Shown here: positions 1 through 6,459 of the stretch, piece after piece
Layout: every line of letters starts with the position of its first letter
Position numbering within the stretch: position 1 is the stretch's first letter
Source: Fusobacteriota bacterium
Lineage (GTDB): Bacteria; Fusobacteriota; Fusobacteriia; Fusobacteriales; Fusobacteriaceae
Reading direction: 5' to 3'
NCBI GenBank assembly: GCA_003973585.1
Contig: QNYN01000184.1
Span: 1-7,298, forward strand
DNA length: 7,298 bases
Made by a program: the position numbers and the translations under genes
Notes under the pieces: generated by a model
Databases searched by the model: none
Told to the model about the DNA's origin: nothing
What the model saw: only the letters and a program-made list of their open reading frames with translations

Positions 1-602
1 TTCCCCCCTATTCTTTCTACTAAAGAGGAATCATCTGTACCTATAAATTTATCTTCTTTTGCTTGTTTGTAACTTTCCCATAAAATTTCACTTCTAAAAA
101 TTTGAGGTGTTTGTGCAGAAAATAAAGTTTCCCTGTTAGGAGTAGTTTTTATTTTTCTATTTTCACCTATAACTTTGATTGTATCTTTTACAGGAACTCC
201 TACTACTATACCATCTAATTTTGGTTCTGCCATTAATTTATCATAAGACTCTACTATATATCGTTCTTCTATAAAGGGTCTAACTCCATCTTGCACTCCT
301 ATTATTGTATTTTTCGGTACTTTTAAGAGAGCATTATAAATAGAATCTTGTCGTTCTTTTCCCCCTGCTACAACTTCTTTTATTTTAGTTATTCCAAATT
401 TTTTACATAATTCTTCTACTTTTAAAATATATTCTTCATTTGTTACAACTATTATTCCTTTTACTTTTTCTACTTTTTCTATCACTTCTAAAGTTTTAAT
501 AAAGATAGGTTTTCCTTTTATTTCTAAAAATTGTTTTGGATAATCTAATTCCATTCTTTTCCCAACACCTGCTGCTGCTACAATAAAAAATATTTTCCTC
601 AC
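1..602 (-). CDS. ispD: IspD, 2-C-methyl-D-erythritol 4-phosphate cytidylyltransferase (3' end cut by window edge)
   Basis: IspD transfers CMP from CTP to 2-C-methyl-D-erythritol 4-phosphate, the third step of the cytosolic MEP pathway to isoprenoids. 200 codons are visible; family members have about 230, so the last roughly 25-30 residues lie beyond the left edge. Seen in the translation: the nucleotide-binding loop AAAGVGKRM (residues 9-17), PKQF (22-25), AGGKERQDS (79-87), QDGVRPF (104-110, Asp105 being the metal-ligand position), GVPVKDT (135-141), Arg157 and QTPQIF (164-169), and TDDSSLVE near the cut. These match the CTP- and substrate-binding positions of the family. The start is taken as the GTG at 602-600, because the first strand (KIFFIVAAAG) follows at once and no better codon exists. 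Its ribosome binding site is odd: the purine run GAGGTGAGG contains the GTG itself. It follows mutS2 by 23 nt with no terminator between, so it is probably in the same transcript. Confidence 0.95.
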   Translation of the reverse strand, partial: MRKIFFIVAAAGVGKRMELDYPKQFLEIKGKPIFIKTLEVIEKVEKVKGIIVVTNEEYILKVEELCKKFGITKIKEVVAGGKERQDSIYNALLKVPKNTIIGVQDGVRPFIEERYIVESYDKLMAEPKLDGIVVGVPVKDTIKVIGENRKIKTTPNRETLFSAQTPQIFRSEILWESYKQAKEDKFIGTDDSSLVERIGG

Positions 603-625
603 CTCAAACTAAAGACATTTTATTT

Positions 626-2968
626 TTATTTTAGAGTTACTACTGTACACCCTAATCCACCTTCATTCATATTAGCATCTCTAAACTCTTTTACATATCG
701 TGATTTTTTTAGATATTCTTGTATTCCTTTTCTTAATTGTCCTGTTCCTTTTCCGTGAACCACTTGAACTGTAGAATACCCATTTAAAACAGCACTGTCA
801 AAATAACTTTCTAATTCAATTATTGCTTCATCAACCATTTGTCCCCTTAAATCTATTTTATAAGTTGTAGATTTGATTCCATGACTGTGCATTTTAGTAA
901 ATACTTTTTTCTTTTTATCTTTTATTAGTCCAATATCTTCTAAAGGAACTACCATTTTTAATATTCCAGCTTGTACTTGAGCTTGATCTTTATTCATAAA
1001 TAATCTTAAAATTATAGCATGTTGTTTTAAACTTTTTACAAATACTTTATCTCCAACTCCATAAGAAATTTTTCTAACAACTTTTGGTTTCGTCATTAAT
1101 TTTTTCTTTCTTTCTTCAACTATAGAACTTCTCATCATATTCAAACTTTTTTGAACATTTAAAAGTTCATCTTTTTTATTATCTTCTTTTTGAATTTTAT
1201 CAATTAAAGCTTTTGCCTTTGCTTGAATATTTTTCATCATTTCTTCAGATTCTTTATAAGCTTTAGATAAAATTTCTTCTTTTTCTTTTTCTAAACTTCT
1301 AACTTTATTAGAATATTCATCTTTTAACTTTTCTACTTCTAATTTTAATTTTTTTACTTCTTCGTTGGATTTTTCAAGTTCTTCCGATTGCTCTTTTATA
1401 TTAGAAATCATTCCCTCTACTCTTTTATCTTCATCACTTATATAACTTTTAGCTTTTTCTATTATTTCAGGCAATACCCCTATTCTCTTAGCAATAGTTA
1501 ATGCATTACTTTCACCTGGAACTCCCATTAATAGTCTATATGTAGGAGATAGTGTTTCAGCATTAAATTCCATAGAAGCAGTTTCTATTCCCTCTTCATT
1601 ATATCCATGAGCTTTTACTTCACTATAATGAGTAGATACCATAGATTTACATTTTTTATCCTTTAAATAATCTATTACAGCCATAGCAAAGGCAGAACCT
1701 TCTATTGGGTCTGTACCTGATCCTAATTCATCTAATAATACTAAACTAGCTTTGGTTACATTGGTTAAGATTTTTTGAATATTTTTTAAATGAGCTGAAA
1801 AAGAAGATAAATTTTGCTCAATACTTTGTTCATCACCAATATCAGCATAAACACCACTAAAATAACCTATATCTGTTTTTTCGTTTGCAGTTATAGGAAT
1901 TCCTGATAAGGTCATTACAGTTAGAAGTCCTGCGGTTTTTAAAGCAACTGTTTTTCCACCTGTATTTGGTCCTGTAATTAATAGAGTATTATAGTCTTTC
2001 CCTAACTCAAAAGTTAAAGGTACTACTTCTCTCGGATTTATTAATGGATGTCTTCCTTCTATAATTGAAATATATTCCCTTTGATTCAATTTAGGTATTA
2101 CACATTTATTATCTAAACCATAACTACATTTAGCATTTAAATAATCTAATAATAATATAGATTCACCTACTTCTCTTAATCCATCTAAATTTATTCTTAA
2201 TTTATCAGTTAATCTAAGCAATATTTTTCTAATCTCTTCCCTTTCTCTAACATCTAATTCCCTTAACTTATTATTTAAAGAAACCACACTTATAGGTTCT
2301 ATAAATACAGTTTGACCACTAGAAGATCTATCGTGTTCTATTCCTTTAATTTGTCCTTTAAAATCTGTTTTTACAGGAATAACATGTCTTCCATCCCTTA
2401 TTGTTACTATTTTTTCTTGTATAGCTTTAGAATAAGTTGGATTTGATAATAAGTCATCAAATTTTCTTTTAATATTAGCTTGAATAAGATTTTTACTATA
2501 TCTAATATCTCTTAAGTCTAGTGATGCAGTATCTTTAATCTCACGATTATTATCTATTACTGCTTCTATTAACTCTTCTATCCCTTTATATGTCGGTACA
2601 TGTTTAAACCTCATATAAAGTCCTCTATACTTTCCTTCTAACTCCTCAAATTTAGTTTTAACAATTCTAAATATTCTTAAATTTCTAGCAACAAAATATA
2701 ATTCATCTATATCTAGATAAGTTCCTATAAGACTTGTTTTTTCTAAATAAGACAAAATGTTTTTTATTTCTGAGATTTCTATCCCACCATCATATTTCAA
2801 CATTTCCATAAAATCTTGTACATTTTCTAACTCTTTTTTTATATCATTTATATCAGACATTGGAAAAGTTTCTATTATTTTTTCTTTTGTCTCTTCTAAG
2901 ATAGCATACTCACTTATCATTTTTTTTACTTTATCAAATTCTAATACTTTTAAGCTATGTTTATTCAT
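626..2968 (-). CDS. mutS2: MutS2, endonuclease MutS2 / ribosome-collision rescue ATPase
   Basis: This 780-residue protein has the full MutS2 layout and usual length. It has core and clamp helices (about 1-320), a MutS-type ATPase with Walker A GPNTGGKT (333-340), the SSFSAHLKN signature (388-396), Walker B LVLLDE (409-414) and the STH switch (445-447). A long charged coiled coil follows (about 505-625), then a KOW-like linker (about 633-684) and a C-terminal Smr domain (703-780) with IDLRG (705-709) and HGKGTGQLR (738-746). It lacks the N-terminal mismatch-recognition domain of MutS1, so it is not a mismatch-repair sensor. Family members are reported to suppress recombination or to split collided ribosomes, with Smr as the nuclease or RNA-binding part; which applies here is not visible. 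The chosen ATG has AGAGG 8 nt upstream (2981-2977). An in-frame ATG at 3007 would add 13 residues but lies only about 7 nt from the predicted transcript start. Confidence 0.97.
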   Translation of the reverse strand: MNKHSLKVLEFDKVKKMISEYAILEETKEKIIETFPMSDINDIKKELENVQDFMEMLKYDGGIEISEIKNILSYLEKTSLIGTYLDIDELYFVARNLRIFRIVKTKFEELEGKYRGLYMRFKHVPTYKGIEELIEAVIDNNREIKDTASLDLRDIRYSKNLIQANIKRKFDDLLSNPTYSKAIQEKIVTIRDGRHVIPVKTDFKGQIKGIEHDRSSSGQTVFIEPISVVSLNNKLRELDVREREEIRKILLRLTDKLRINLDGLREVGESILLLDYLNAKCSYGLDNKCVIPKLNQREYISIIEGRHPLINPREVVPLTFELGKDYNTLLITGPNTGGKTVALKTAGLLTVMTLSGIPITANEKTDIGYFSGVYADIGDEQSIEQNLSSFSAHLKNIQKILTNVTKASLVLLDELGSGTDPIEGSAFAMAVIDYLKDKKCKSMVSTHYSEVKAHGYNEEGIETASMEFNAETLSPTYRLLMGVPGESNALTIAKRIGVLPEIIEKAKSYISDEDKRVEGMISNIKEQSEELEKSNEEVKKLKLEVEKLKDEYSNKVRSLEKEKEEILSKAYKESEEMMKNIQAKAKALIDKIQKEDNKKDELLNVQKSLNMMRSSIVEERKKKLMTKPKVVRKISYGVGDKVFVKSLKQHAIILRLFMNKDQAQVQAGILKMVVPLEDIGLIKDKKKKVFTKMHSHGIKSTTYKIDLRGQMVDEAIIELESYFDSAVLNGYSTVQVVHGKGTGQLRKGIQEYLKKSRYVKEFRDANMNEGGLGCTVVTLK

Positions 2969-3020
2969 TATTATTACCTCTTTATTTAGCAGACTTTTTT
3001 TATTCATATCAATACATTCT

Positions 3021-3029
3021 ATTATATCA
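3021..3029 (-). promoter_or_regulatory. Extended -10 promoter of mutS2-ispD
   Basis: Read on the minus strand this is TGATATAAT: a perfect TATAAT preceded by the TGn extended -10 motif. No convincing -35 box lies 16-18 nt upstream, which is tolerated for extended -10 promoters. The expected start is near 3014, giving a leader of about 45 nt before the chosen mutS2 ATG. Confidence 0.7.
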
Positions 3030-3078
3030 TAAGAGGTTTTTTTTTTATAGAAAACAATATCTTTAGATTTAAAATTCC

Positions 3079-3107
3079 TTGCTTTTTAACTTCTTTTGTG
3101 ATAAAAT
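3079..3107 (+). promoter_or_regulatory. Promoter of rpmB
   Basis: TTGCTT (3079-3084) and TAAAAT (3102-3107) are 17 nt apart, and TGA before the -10 gives an extended -10 as well. The predicted start is about 3114, some 29 nt before the rpmB ATG. It is divergent from the mutS2 promoter, with the two -10 boxes about 76 nt apart. Confidence 0.7.
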
Positions 3108-3142
3108 TTAAGCCGATGTTTTAATAAGAGGAGGTGCAAATA

Positions 3143-3400
3143 ATGAAAAGATGTGAAATCACTGGTAAAGGGATGACTTTTGGACATAACATAACTTTCG
3201 CTCATAACATGAACAAAAGAGTATGGAAGCCAAATTTACAAACAGTTAAGGTTGAAATTAACGGTCAACTTACTAAAATCAAAGTTGATGTTAAAACTCT
3301 TAGAGCTTTAAAAGCTGCTGATGCTGCAGAAATCAACAGAATTTTAAAGAAAAATGAAGCTACTTTAAGCCCAAGAATCAAGAAAATCTTAGCTAAGTAA
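3143..3400 (+). CDS. rpmB: Large ribosomal subunit protein bL28
   Basis: An 85-residue, strongly basic protein of the bL28 family, a late-assembling part of the 50S subunit near the E site. The N-terminus MKRCEITGKG, the basic stretch with KRVWKPNLQ (about residues 24-32), the ING-QLTKIKVDVKTLRAL strand-helix region and the lysine-rich tail are typical. Only one cysteine (Cys4) is present, so this is the zinc-free form rather than the four-cysteine form. It is slightly longer than the common 62-78 residues because of the C-terminal tail after about residue 70. The ATG at 3143 follows a strong AGGAGGTG purine run (about 3129-3136); the upstream GTG at 3134 lies inside that site and is not a credible start. 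It is monocistronic: it has its own promoter and a hairpin terminator directly after the stop. Confidence 0.97.
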   Translation: MKRCEITGKGMTFGHNITFAHNMNKRVWKPNLQTVKVEINGQLTKIKVDVKTLRALKAADAAEINRILKKNEATLSPRIKKILAK

Positions 3401-3407
3401 TTCAAAT

Positions 3408-3442
3408 AAAAAAAGACAGCCATTAAGGATCTGTCTTTTTTT
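3408..3442 (+). terminator. Rho-independent terminator of rpmB
   Basis: The GACAG/CTGTC stem (3415-3419 with 3431-3435) is extended by an A7 tract upstream and a T7 tract downstream, around an 11-nt loop. It begins 8 nt after the rpmB stop. The A tract lets it work weakly in the other direction too, but no minus-strand gene ends here. Confidence 0.85.
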
Positions 3443-3443
3443 A

Positions 3444-3472
3444 TTGTTTAAATTATAGAATCACGGTACACT
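3444..3472 (+). promoter_or_regulatory. Candidate promoter of the DUF2721 gene pair
   Basis: TTGTTT (3444-3449) and TACACT (3467-3472) are 17 nt apart, just after the rpmB terminator and about 40 nt before the first ATG. The match to consensus is modest. An alternative -10 is TATATA in 3483-3490, which lacks a good -35. Confidence 0.4.
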
Positions 3473-3511
3473 CTAATTAAGATATATATACAATTTAAGA
3501 AGGAGAAAAGA

Positions 3512-3901
3512 ATGAATTATATAGTTCCTGCTTTATTATTTTCTGGTATCTCTATGTTTTTTAATGGATATACCATTCGATACATAAAACTTTCTAAACT
3601 AATTAGAAATCTTCATAAAATCCCAGAAAAAAATTATAATATAGTTGCTCAAATAGAACAATTTAGAAAACGACTAAAATATGTAAAATGGATACAATTT
3701 TTCTCTGTTTTATCTTTAATTTTTGCAACTCTATCTATATTTTTTGGATTTTTAGAATTTAATTTTTTATATTATTCTTTTTTTATTTTTTCGTTCATTA
3801 ACTTTTTAATATCTTTAATTATATCTATATTAGAAATCAAAATATCAACTAAAGCTCTAGATATCTCGTTAAATCATGGAGGTCATAATTTATGGAATTA
3901 A
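3512..3901 (+). CDS. DUF2721-like small membrane protein, divergent paralogue A
   Basis: This 129-residue protein has three predicted membrane helices, about 3-22, 60-82 and 85-108. Between helices 1 and 2 is a basic cytoplasmic-looking segment (RYIKLSKLIRNLH, 23-35, then a QIEQFRKRLK helix). It closes with EIKISTKALDISL (108-120). The order of parts matches its downstream neighbour and the DUF2721 family, whose function is unknown, so the assignment is by layout and by the N-terminal PALLF and C-terminal EI-x-IS-x-KALxI patterns. It is the more diverged of the two: a shorter middle, more aromatic helices, and a His/Gly tail ending LWN. AAGGAG lies 6 nt before the ATG. The last 10 nt overlap the next gene, so the two are probably translationally coupled and may form a complex; that is inference. 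Confidence 0.75.
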   Translation: MNYIVPALLFSGISMFFNGYTIRYIKLSKLIRNLHKIPEKNYNIVAQIEQFRKRLKYVKWIQFFSVLSLIFATLSIFFGFLEFNFLYYSFFIFSFINFLISLIISILEIKISTKALDISLNHGGHNLWN

Positions 3902-4308
3902 CCCTTACAACACCAGCACTTATTTTTTCTACAATTTCACTCCTACTTTTAGCTTATACCAGCAGATTTTTAGCTTTAGCTAATTTAATACGAGCATTAC
4001 ACAATCAATCTTATAAAGACACTGAAAAAAGCTCTACTCTAGCTTTACAAATCGAAAATTTAAAATTAAGAGTTAAAATTATAAAAAACATGCAATTAAT
4101 AGGTATTATTTCTTTATTCTTTTGTGTTTTTTCCATGCTTTTAATTTTTCTAAATCTAATGTTTTTAGCTAAATTTGTATTTGCAGGAAGTCTTATTTTG
4201 CTTATGATTTCTCTATCACTTTCTGCTATAGAAATAAATATCTCTGTAAAAGCTTTAAATATAGAATTAAGTAACTGTGTAGGAGATCAATGTAAATTTG
4301 TAAAATAA
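3892..4308 (+). CDS. DUF2721 family membrane protein, paralogue B
   Basis: This 138-residue protein has three predicted membrane helices (about 4-22, 68-90, 93-114). Family-like landmarks are TTPALIFSTISLLLLAY at the N-terminus, SRFLALANLIRALH (24-37), a linker helix ALQIENLKLRVK (51-62) and EINISVKALNIEL (114-126). It is a clear member of the uncharacterised DUF2721 group, proteins of the inner membrane with no known reaction. It starts inside paralogue A (10 nt overlap), with GGAGGT (3878-3883) placed 8 nt upstream inside the end of A. The tail has two cysteines (Cys129 and Cys134) not found in A. The bidirectional terminator begins at the stop codon, so the operon ends here. Confidence 0.85.
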   Translation: MELTLTTPALIFSTISLLLLAYTSRFLALANLIRALHNQSYKDTEKSSTLALQIENLKLRVKIIKNMQLIGIISLFFCVFSMLLIFLNLMFLAKFVFAGSLILLMISLSLSAIEINISVKALNIELSNCVGDQCKFVK

Positions 4309-4332
4309 AAATCGAGGAAATCCTCGATTTTT
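4307..4332. terminator. Bidirectional terminator between convergent genes
   Basis: A perfect 11-bp inverted repeat (4307-4317 with 4322-4332) with core ATCGAGG/CCTCGAT, a 4-nt loop, A tract on one side and T tract on the other. It overlaps the stop codon of the DUF2721 gene and abuts the stop of the glycosyltransferase gene, so it serves both converging transcripts. Confidence 0.9.
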
Positions 4333-5313
4333 TTAGTTATTTTCTATTATTTTCAACACATCTTCCGCTTTTATATTTTTCATACAATTAAAATGTCCTT
4401 TTGGACATTTTTTATCTCCATGTAGTGAACAAGGAGAACATGATTCATCATTATAAACTAGTACTCCGTATTCGTCGTATTCAAACATATTAGGATCTGT
4501 AGGTCCAAATATTACATAGGATTTAGTTTTTACTCCACGTCCTATGTGAAACGGCCCTGAATCATTAGTTACCAAAAATTTTGCTTTAGATAACAGAGCT
4601 CCACTTTCTTTTAAAGTTAAACTACCTGCTAAATTAAGACATATTTCACCACTTAATTTATTTATTTTTTCACACTGTGCTTTTTCACCTTTACTACCTA
4701 TTAAAATAATTTGTGTGTTATATTTTTCTTTTATTAATTTAGCTAGTTTTCCAAACCCTTCTACAGTCCATTTTTTAGTATTTTTAGAAGCTCCTGGTGC
4801 AAAAACTACATAGTTTTCATATTTTTTTATTTTTTCTTTATCTTTTTCTGTGAAATTAAATTCTAAATCTTCACCACTATACTTAATATCTAAAATTTTA
4901 AATGCATTAAAATAATTTTTTATAATAGTATCATCAGCACTATATTTTATTAATTTAAATTTCACTAAAATTGTTTTATATAACGCCCTTTTTACATATC
5001 TAAAAGTTTTCACTCCTAATAACTTAGTAAGTGTTATCGATCGTACCTTAGAATGTAAATCAAAAACATAATCATAGTTGTTTTCTTTTAGTTCTTTCGT
5101 AAACTTTATCATATTTTTAATTCCATCATGTTTTTCTTTTTCAAAAATTATTAAATTATCTATATTAGGATTTCCTGTTATAGCTTCTTTAAATTTGGCT
5201 AAAACCATAAAATCTATTATAATTTTTGGATTTTTTTCTTTTATTTTTTTTAATATAGGAGTTGTCAGGATAACATCACCTATAGAACTTAATCTTATTA
5301 TTAATATCCTCAT
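4333..5313 (-). CDS. Glycosyltransferase family 9 (heptosyltransferase-like)
   Basis: A 326-residue GT-B fold enzyme of family GT9, the group that adds heptose or related sugars from ADP-sugar donors to lipid A core on the cytoplasmic face of the inner membrane. Seen: the N-terminal acceptor-domain motif RLSSIGDVILTTP (7-19), the C-domain opening FAPGAS (171-176) with KKW (180-182), TNDSGPFH (249-256) in the donor site, FGPTDP (269-274), and a late cysteine cluster CSPC (292-295) with Cys303 and Cys310, which is common in this family. Which sugar it transfers cannot be told; no other lipopolysaccharide gene is nearby. The ATG at 5313 follows GGGGGAG closely (3-nt gap). A TTG at 5325 in the same frame would add four residues and is the alternative start. 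The gene has its own promoter just downstream of the tRNA operon terminator. Confidence 0.92.
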   Translation of the reverse strand: MRILIIRLSSIGDVILTTPILKKIKEKNPKIIIDFMVLAKFKEAITGNPNIDNLIIFEKEKHDGIKNMIKFTKELKENNYDYVFDLHSKVRSITLTKLLGVKTFRYVKRALYKTILVKFKLIKYSADDTIIKNYFNAFKILDIKYSGEDLEFNFTEKDKEKIKKYENYVVFAPGASKNTKKWTVEGFGKLAKLIKEKYNTQIILIGSKGEKAQCEKINKLSGEICLNLAGSLTLKESGALLSKAKFLVTNDSGPFHIGRGVKTKSYVIFGPTDPNMFEYDEYGVLVYNDESCSPCSLHGDKKCPKGHFNCMKNIKAEDVLKIIENN

Positions 5314-5352
5314 CTTCTCCCCCAACCTTGTTTCCTTTCTTTATTTTAGTTA

Positions 5353-5361
5353 ATTATACCA
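5353..5361 (-). promoter_or_regulatory. Extended -10 promoter of the GT9 gene
   Basis: Minus strand TGGTATAAT: a perfect -10 with the TGn extension. There is no recognisable -35 at the right distance, only A/T tracts. The predicted start is about 5346, some 33 nt before the ATG. Confidence 0.65.
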
Positions 5362-5389
5362 CAATAAATATTTAAAATAAAAAAAAGAC

Positions 5390-5415
5390 AAAAAAAAATA
5401 TCCCTATTAGGATAT
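5390..5415 (-). terminator. Rho-independent terminator of the tRNA operon
   Basis: On the minus strand ATATCC (5415-5410) pairs with GGATAT (5403-5398) around a 6-nt loop, followed by a run of 8 T. It lies 13 nt after the CCA of the last tRNA (Gln) and before the GT9 promoter. Confidence 0.8.
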
Positions 5416-5428
5416 AAATGTTTTAATA

Positions 5429-5503
5429 TGGCTGGGCTGGCAGGATTCGAACCTGCGCATGACGCAGTCAAAGTGCGTTGCCTTACCGCTTGGCGACAGC
5501 CCA
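5429..5503 (-). tRNA. tRNA-Gln(TTG)
   Basis: 75 nt; acceptor TGGGCTG/CAGCCCA with U1-A72, discriminator G. The anticodon stem ACGCA/TGCGT holds loop CTTTGAC, giving anticodon TTG (reads CAA and CAG). It is the last gene of the operon transcript, 13 nt before the terminator and 14 nt after Thr. The weak U1-A72 pair is usual for bacterial tRNA-Gln. Confidence 0.97.
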
Positions 5504-5517
5504 ACAAATATTATATA

Positions 5518-5593
<76 letters not shown>

Positions 5594-5606
5594 ATACATA
5601 TTTTTC

Positions 5607-5706
5607 TTATAATTTAATGGCGGGAGTGACGAGACTCGAACTCGCGACATCTTGCGTGACAGGCAAGCACTCTAACCAGACTGAGCTACACCCCCATAAA
5701 TTATAA
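5607..5706 (-). repeat. 10-bp inverted repeat bracketing tRNA-Asp
   Basis: TTATAATTTA (5607-5616) is the exact reverse complement of TAAATTATAA (5697-5706). Each arm ends one nucleotide from the mature tRNA. In RNA the arms would form a helix continuing outward from the acceptor stem, with the CCA in an internal loop. All pairs are A-U, so chance is not excluded for this copy alone. Confidence 0.7.
5618..5695 (-). tRNA. tRNA-Asp(GTC)
   Basis: 78 nt; acceptor GGGGGTG/CACTCCC with one G-U pair, discriminator G. Anticodon stem CTTGC/GCAAG with loop CTGTCAC gives GTC (reads GAU and GAC). The D loop is 10 nt, slightly long. It is 19 nt after Val and sits inside the perfect inverted repeat listed separately. 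Confidence 0.97.
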
Positions 5707-5714
5707 AGTTTTAA

Positions 5715-5790
5715 TGGTGCTCACAACTGGACTTGAACCAGTGACCCCCTGCTTGTAAGGCAGGTGCTCTCCCAACTGAGCTATGCGAGC
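5715..5790 (-). tRNA. tRNA-Val(TAC)
   Basis: 76 nt; acceptor GCTCGCA/TGTGAGC with one G-U pair, discriminator A. Anticodon stem CCTGC/GCAGG with loop CTTACAA gives TAC (reads GUA, GUG, GUU). It is 6 nt after Glu copy 1 and 19 nt before Asp in transcript order. Confidence 0.97.
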
Positions 5791-5796
5791 TTAATT

Positions 5797-5871
5797 TGGT
5801 AGTCCGTAGGGGAATCGAACCCCTCCCGCTTGAGTGAAAACCAAGAATCCTAACCGATAGACGAACGGACC
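5797..5871 (-). tRNA. tRNA-Glu(TTC), copy 1
   Basis: 75 nt; acceptor GGTCCGT/ACGGACT closing with G1-U72, discriminator A. Anticodon stem CTTGG/TCAAG with loop TTTTCAC gives TTC (reads GAA and GAG); one position of that stem is G-U. The 75 nt are identical to the copy at 6371-6445, while the flanks differ. A short spacer pairing (TAATT 5792-5796 with AATTA 5879-5883) is possible. Confidence 0.97.
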
Positions 5872-5887
5872 ACGTACAAATTATATA

Positions 5888-5964
5888 TGGTGCCTTGAAA
5901 TGGATTCGAACCATCGACCGCTCGGGTATGAACCGAGTGCTCTAGCCAACTGAGCTATCAAGGC
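5888..5964 (-). tRNA. tRNA-Met(CAT), elongator
   Basis: 77 nt; acceptor GCCTTGA/TCAAGGC fully paired, discriminator A. Anticodon stem CTCGG/CCGAG with loop TTCATAC gives CAT. The T33-flanked loop TTCATAC and a paired first base resemble elongator Met of low-GC bacteria and separate it from the initiator (unpaired C1) and the Ile2 species. It is 5 nt after Ala. Confidence 0.88.
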
Positions 5965-5969
5965 ATTTT

Positions 5970-6045
5970 TGGTGGAGATAAGCGGGGTCGAACCGCTGAC
6001 CTCCGCAGTGCAAGTGCGGCGCTCTCCCAACTGAGCTATATCCCC
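5970..6045 (-). tRNA. tRNA-Ala(TGC)
   Basis: 76 nt; acceptor GGGGATA/TATCTCC with one G-U pair at position 3-70, the alanine identity determinant (G3-U70). Discriminator A. Anticodon stem CCGCA/TGCGG with loop CTTGCAC gives TGC. It follows Ile(GAT) by 5 nt, the order usual for the rRNA spacer of many bacteria. The spacers are TTTT and AAAAA, complementary to each other. Confidence 0.97.
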
Positions 6046-6050
6046 AAAAA

Positions 6051-6127
<77 letters not shown>

Positions 6128-6130
6128 AGA

Positions 6131-6215
6131 TGGTGGTTGGAGAAGGATTTGAACCTTCGAAGGCGGAGCCGGCAGATTTACAGTCTGCTCCCTTTGACCA
6201 CTCGGGAATCCAACC
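6131..6215 (-). tRNA. tRNA-Tyr(GTA)
   Basis: 85 nt, class II with a long variable arm. Acceptor GGTTGGA/TCCAACC, discriminator A; loop CTGTAAA gives GTA (reads UAU and UAC). A small hairpin CACAC/GTGTG with loop TTAT sits at its 5' border (6228-6215) and takes in its first base, so it would have to open for normal acceptor pairing. Confidence 0.97.
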
Positions 6216-6232
6216 ACACATAAGTGTGTATA

Positions 6233-6350
6233 AACTATCTAAATGGTGCCTAGGGCGGGACTTGAACCCGCACGTCCACAGAGGACACGGGATTTTAAGT
6301 CCCGTGCGTCTACCGATTCCGCCACCCAGGCATAATCATCTAGAATAGTT
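6233..6350 (-). repeat. Inverted repeat bracketing tRNA-Leu copy 1
   Basis: AACTATCTA (6233-6241) pairs with TAGAATAGTT (6341-6350): 9 bp with one bulged A, including two G-C pairs. The inner ends are 2 nt from the CCA and 9 nt from the 5' end. The register matches that of Leu copy 2, though the paired bases differ. Confidence 0.65.
6244..6331 (-). tRNA. tRNA-Leu(TAA), copy 1
   Basis: 88 nt, class II. Acceptor GCCTGGG/CCTAGGC, discriminator A; loop CTTAAAA gives TAA (reads UUA and UUG), the dominant leucine codons in the genes of this window. The gene is identical to the copy at 6900-6987. It follows Glu copy 2 by 39 nt and precedes Tyr by 28 nt. Confidence 0.97.
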
Positions 6351-6360
6351 ATTTAATTTT
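6244..6360 (-). repeat. Direct repeat unit: tRNA-Leu plus 29-nt leader (partner 6900-7016)
   Basis: The 88-nt tRNA is identical in both copies, and the 29 nt upstream of it align without gaps (6332-6360 with 6988-7016). The first 8 and last 11 leader bases are the same, and the 5 mismatches all fall in the middle, in the arm that pairs with the 3' trailer. This shows a duplication that took the leader along. Confidence 0.85.
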
Positions 6361-6459
6361 TTATTTCAATTGGTAGTCCGTAGGGGAATCGAACCCCTCC
6401 CGCTTGAGTGAAAACCAAGAATCCTAACCGATAGACGAACGGACCACACTTGAAATAAA
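6360..6459 (-). repeat. 10-bp inverted repeat bracketing tRNA-Glu copy 2
   Basis: TTTATTTCAA (6360-6369) is the exact reverse complement of TTGAAATAAA (6450-6459). The inner ends are 1 nt from the CCA and 4 nt from the 5' end. The outer end of the right arm touches the CCA of tRNA-Ile2, so processing one end would affect the neighbour. Confidence 0.75.
6371..6445 (-). tRNA. tRNA-Glu(TTC), copy 2
   Basis: 75 nt, base-for-base the same as 5797-5871, so the two serve the same GAA/GAG codons and double the dose. Unlike copy 1 it is bracketed by a perfect 10-bp inverted repeat. It is 14 nt after Ile2 and 39 nt before Leu copy 1 in the transcript. Confidence 0.97.

Noticed and set aside
626..2968. 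Mismatch-repair MutS (MutS1)
   Set aside because: No N-terminal mismatch-binding domain; the coiled coil and C-terminal Smr domain define MutS2.
2757..3032. Plus-strand 91-codon frame opposite the start of mutS2
   Set aside because: Shadow of a well-supported gene: low-complexity Phe/Ser/Ile composition and no ribosome site.
5078..5353. Plus-strand 91-codon frame opposite the start of the GT9 gene
   Set aside because: Shadow frame antisense to a conserved coding region, with no ribosome site and biased composition.
5429..5503. tRNA end as an integration (att) site for a mobile element
   Set aside because: No integrase gene and no second copy of the Gln 3' end in the window. The Leu and Glu copies are whole genes inside the operon, not partial 3' duplications.
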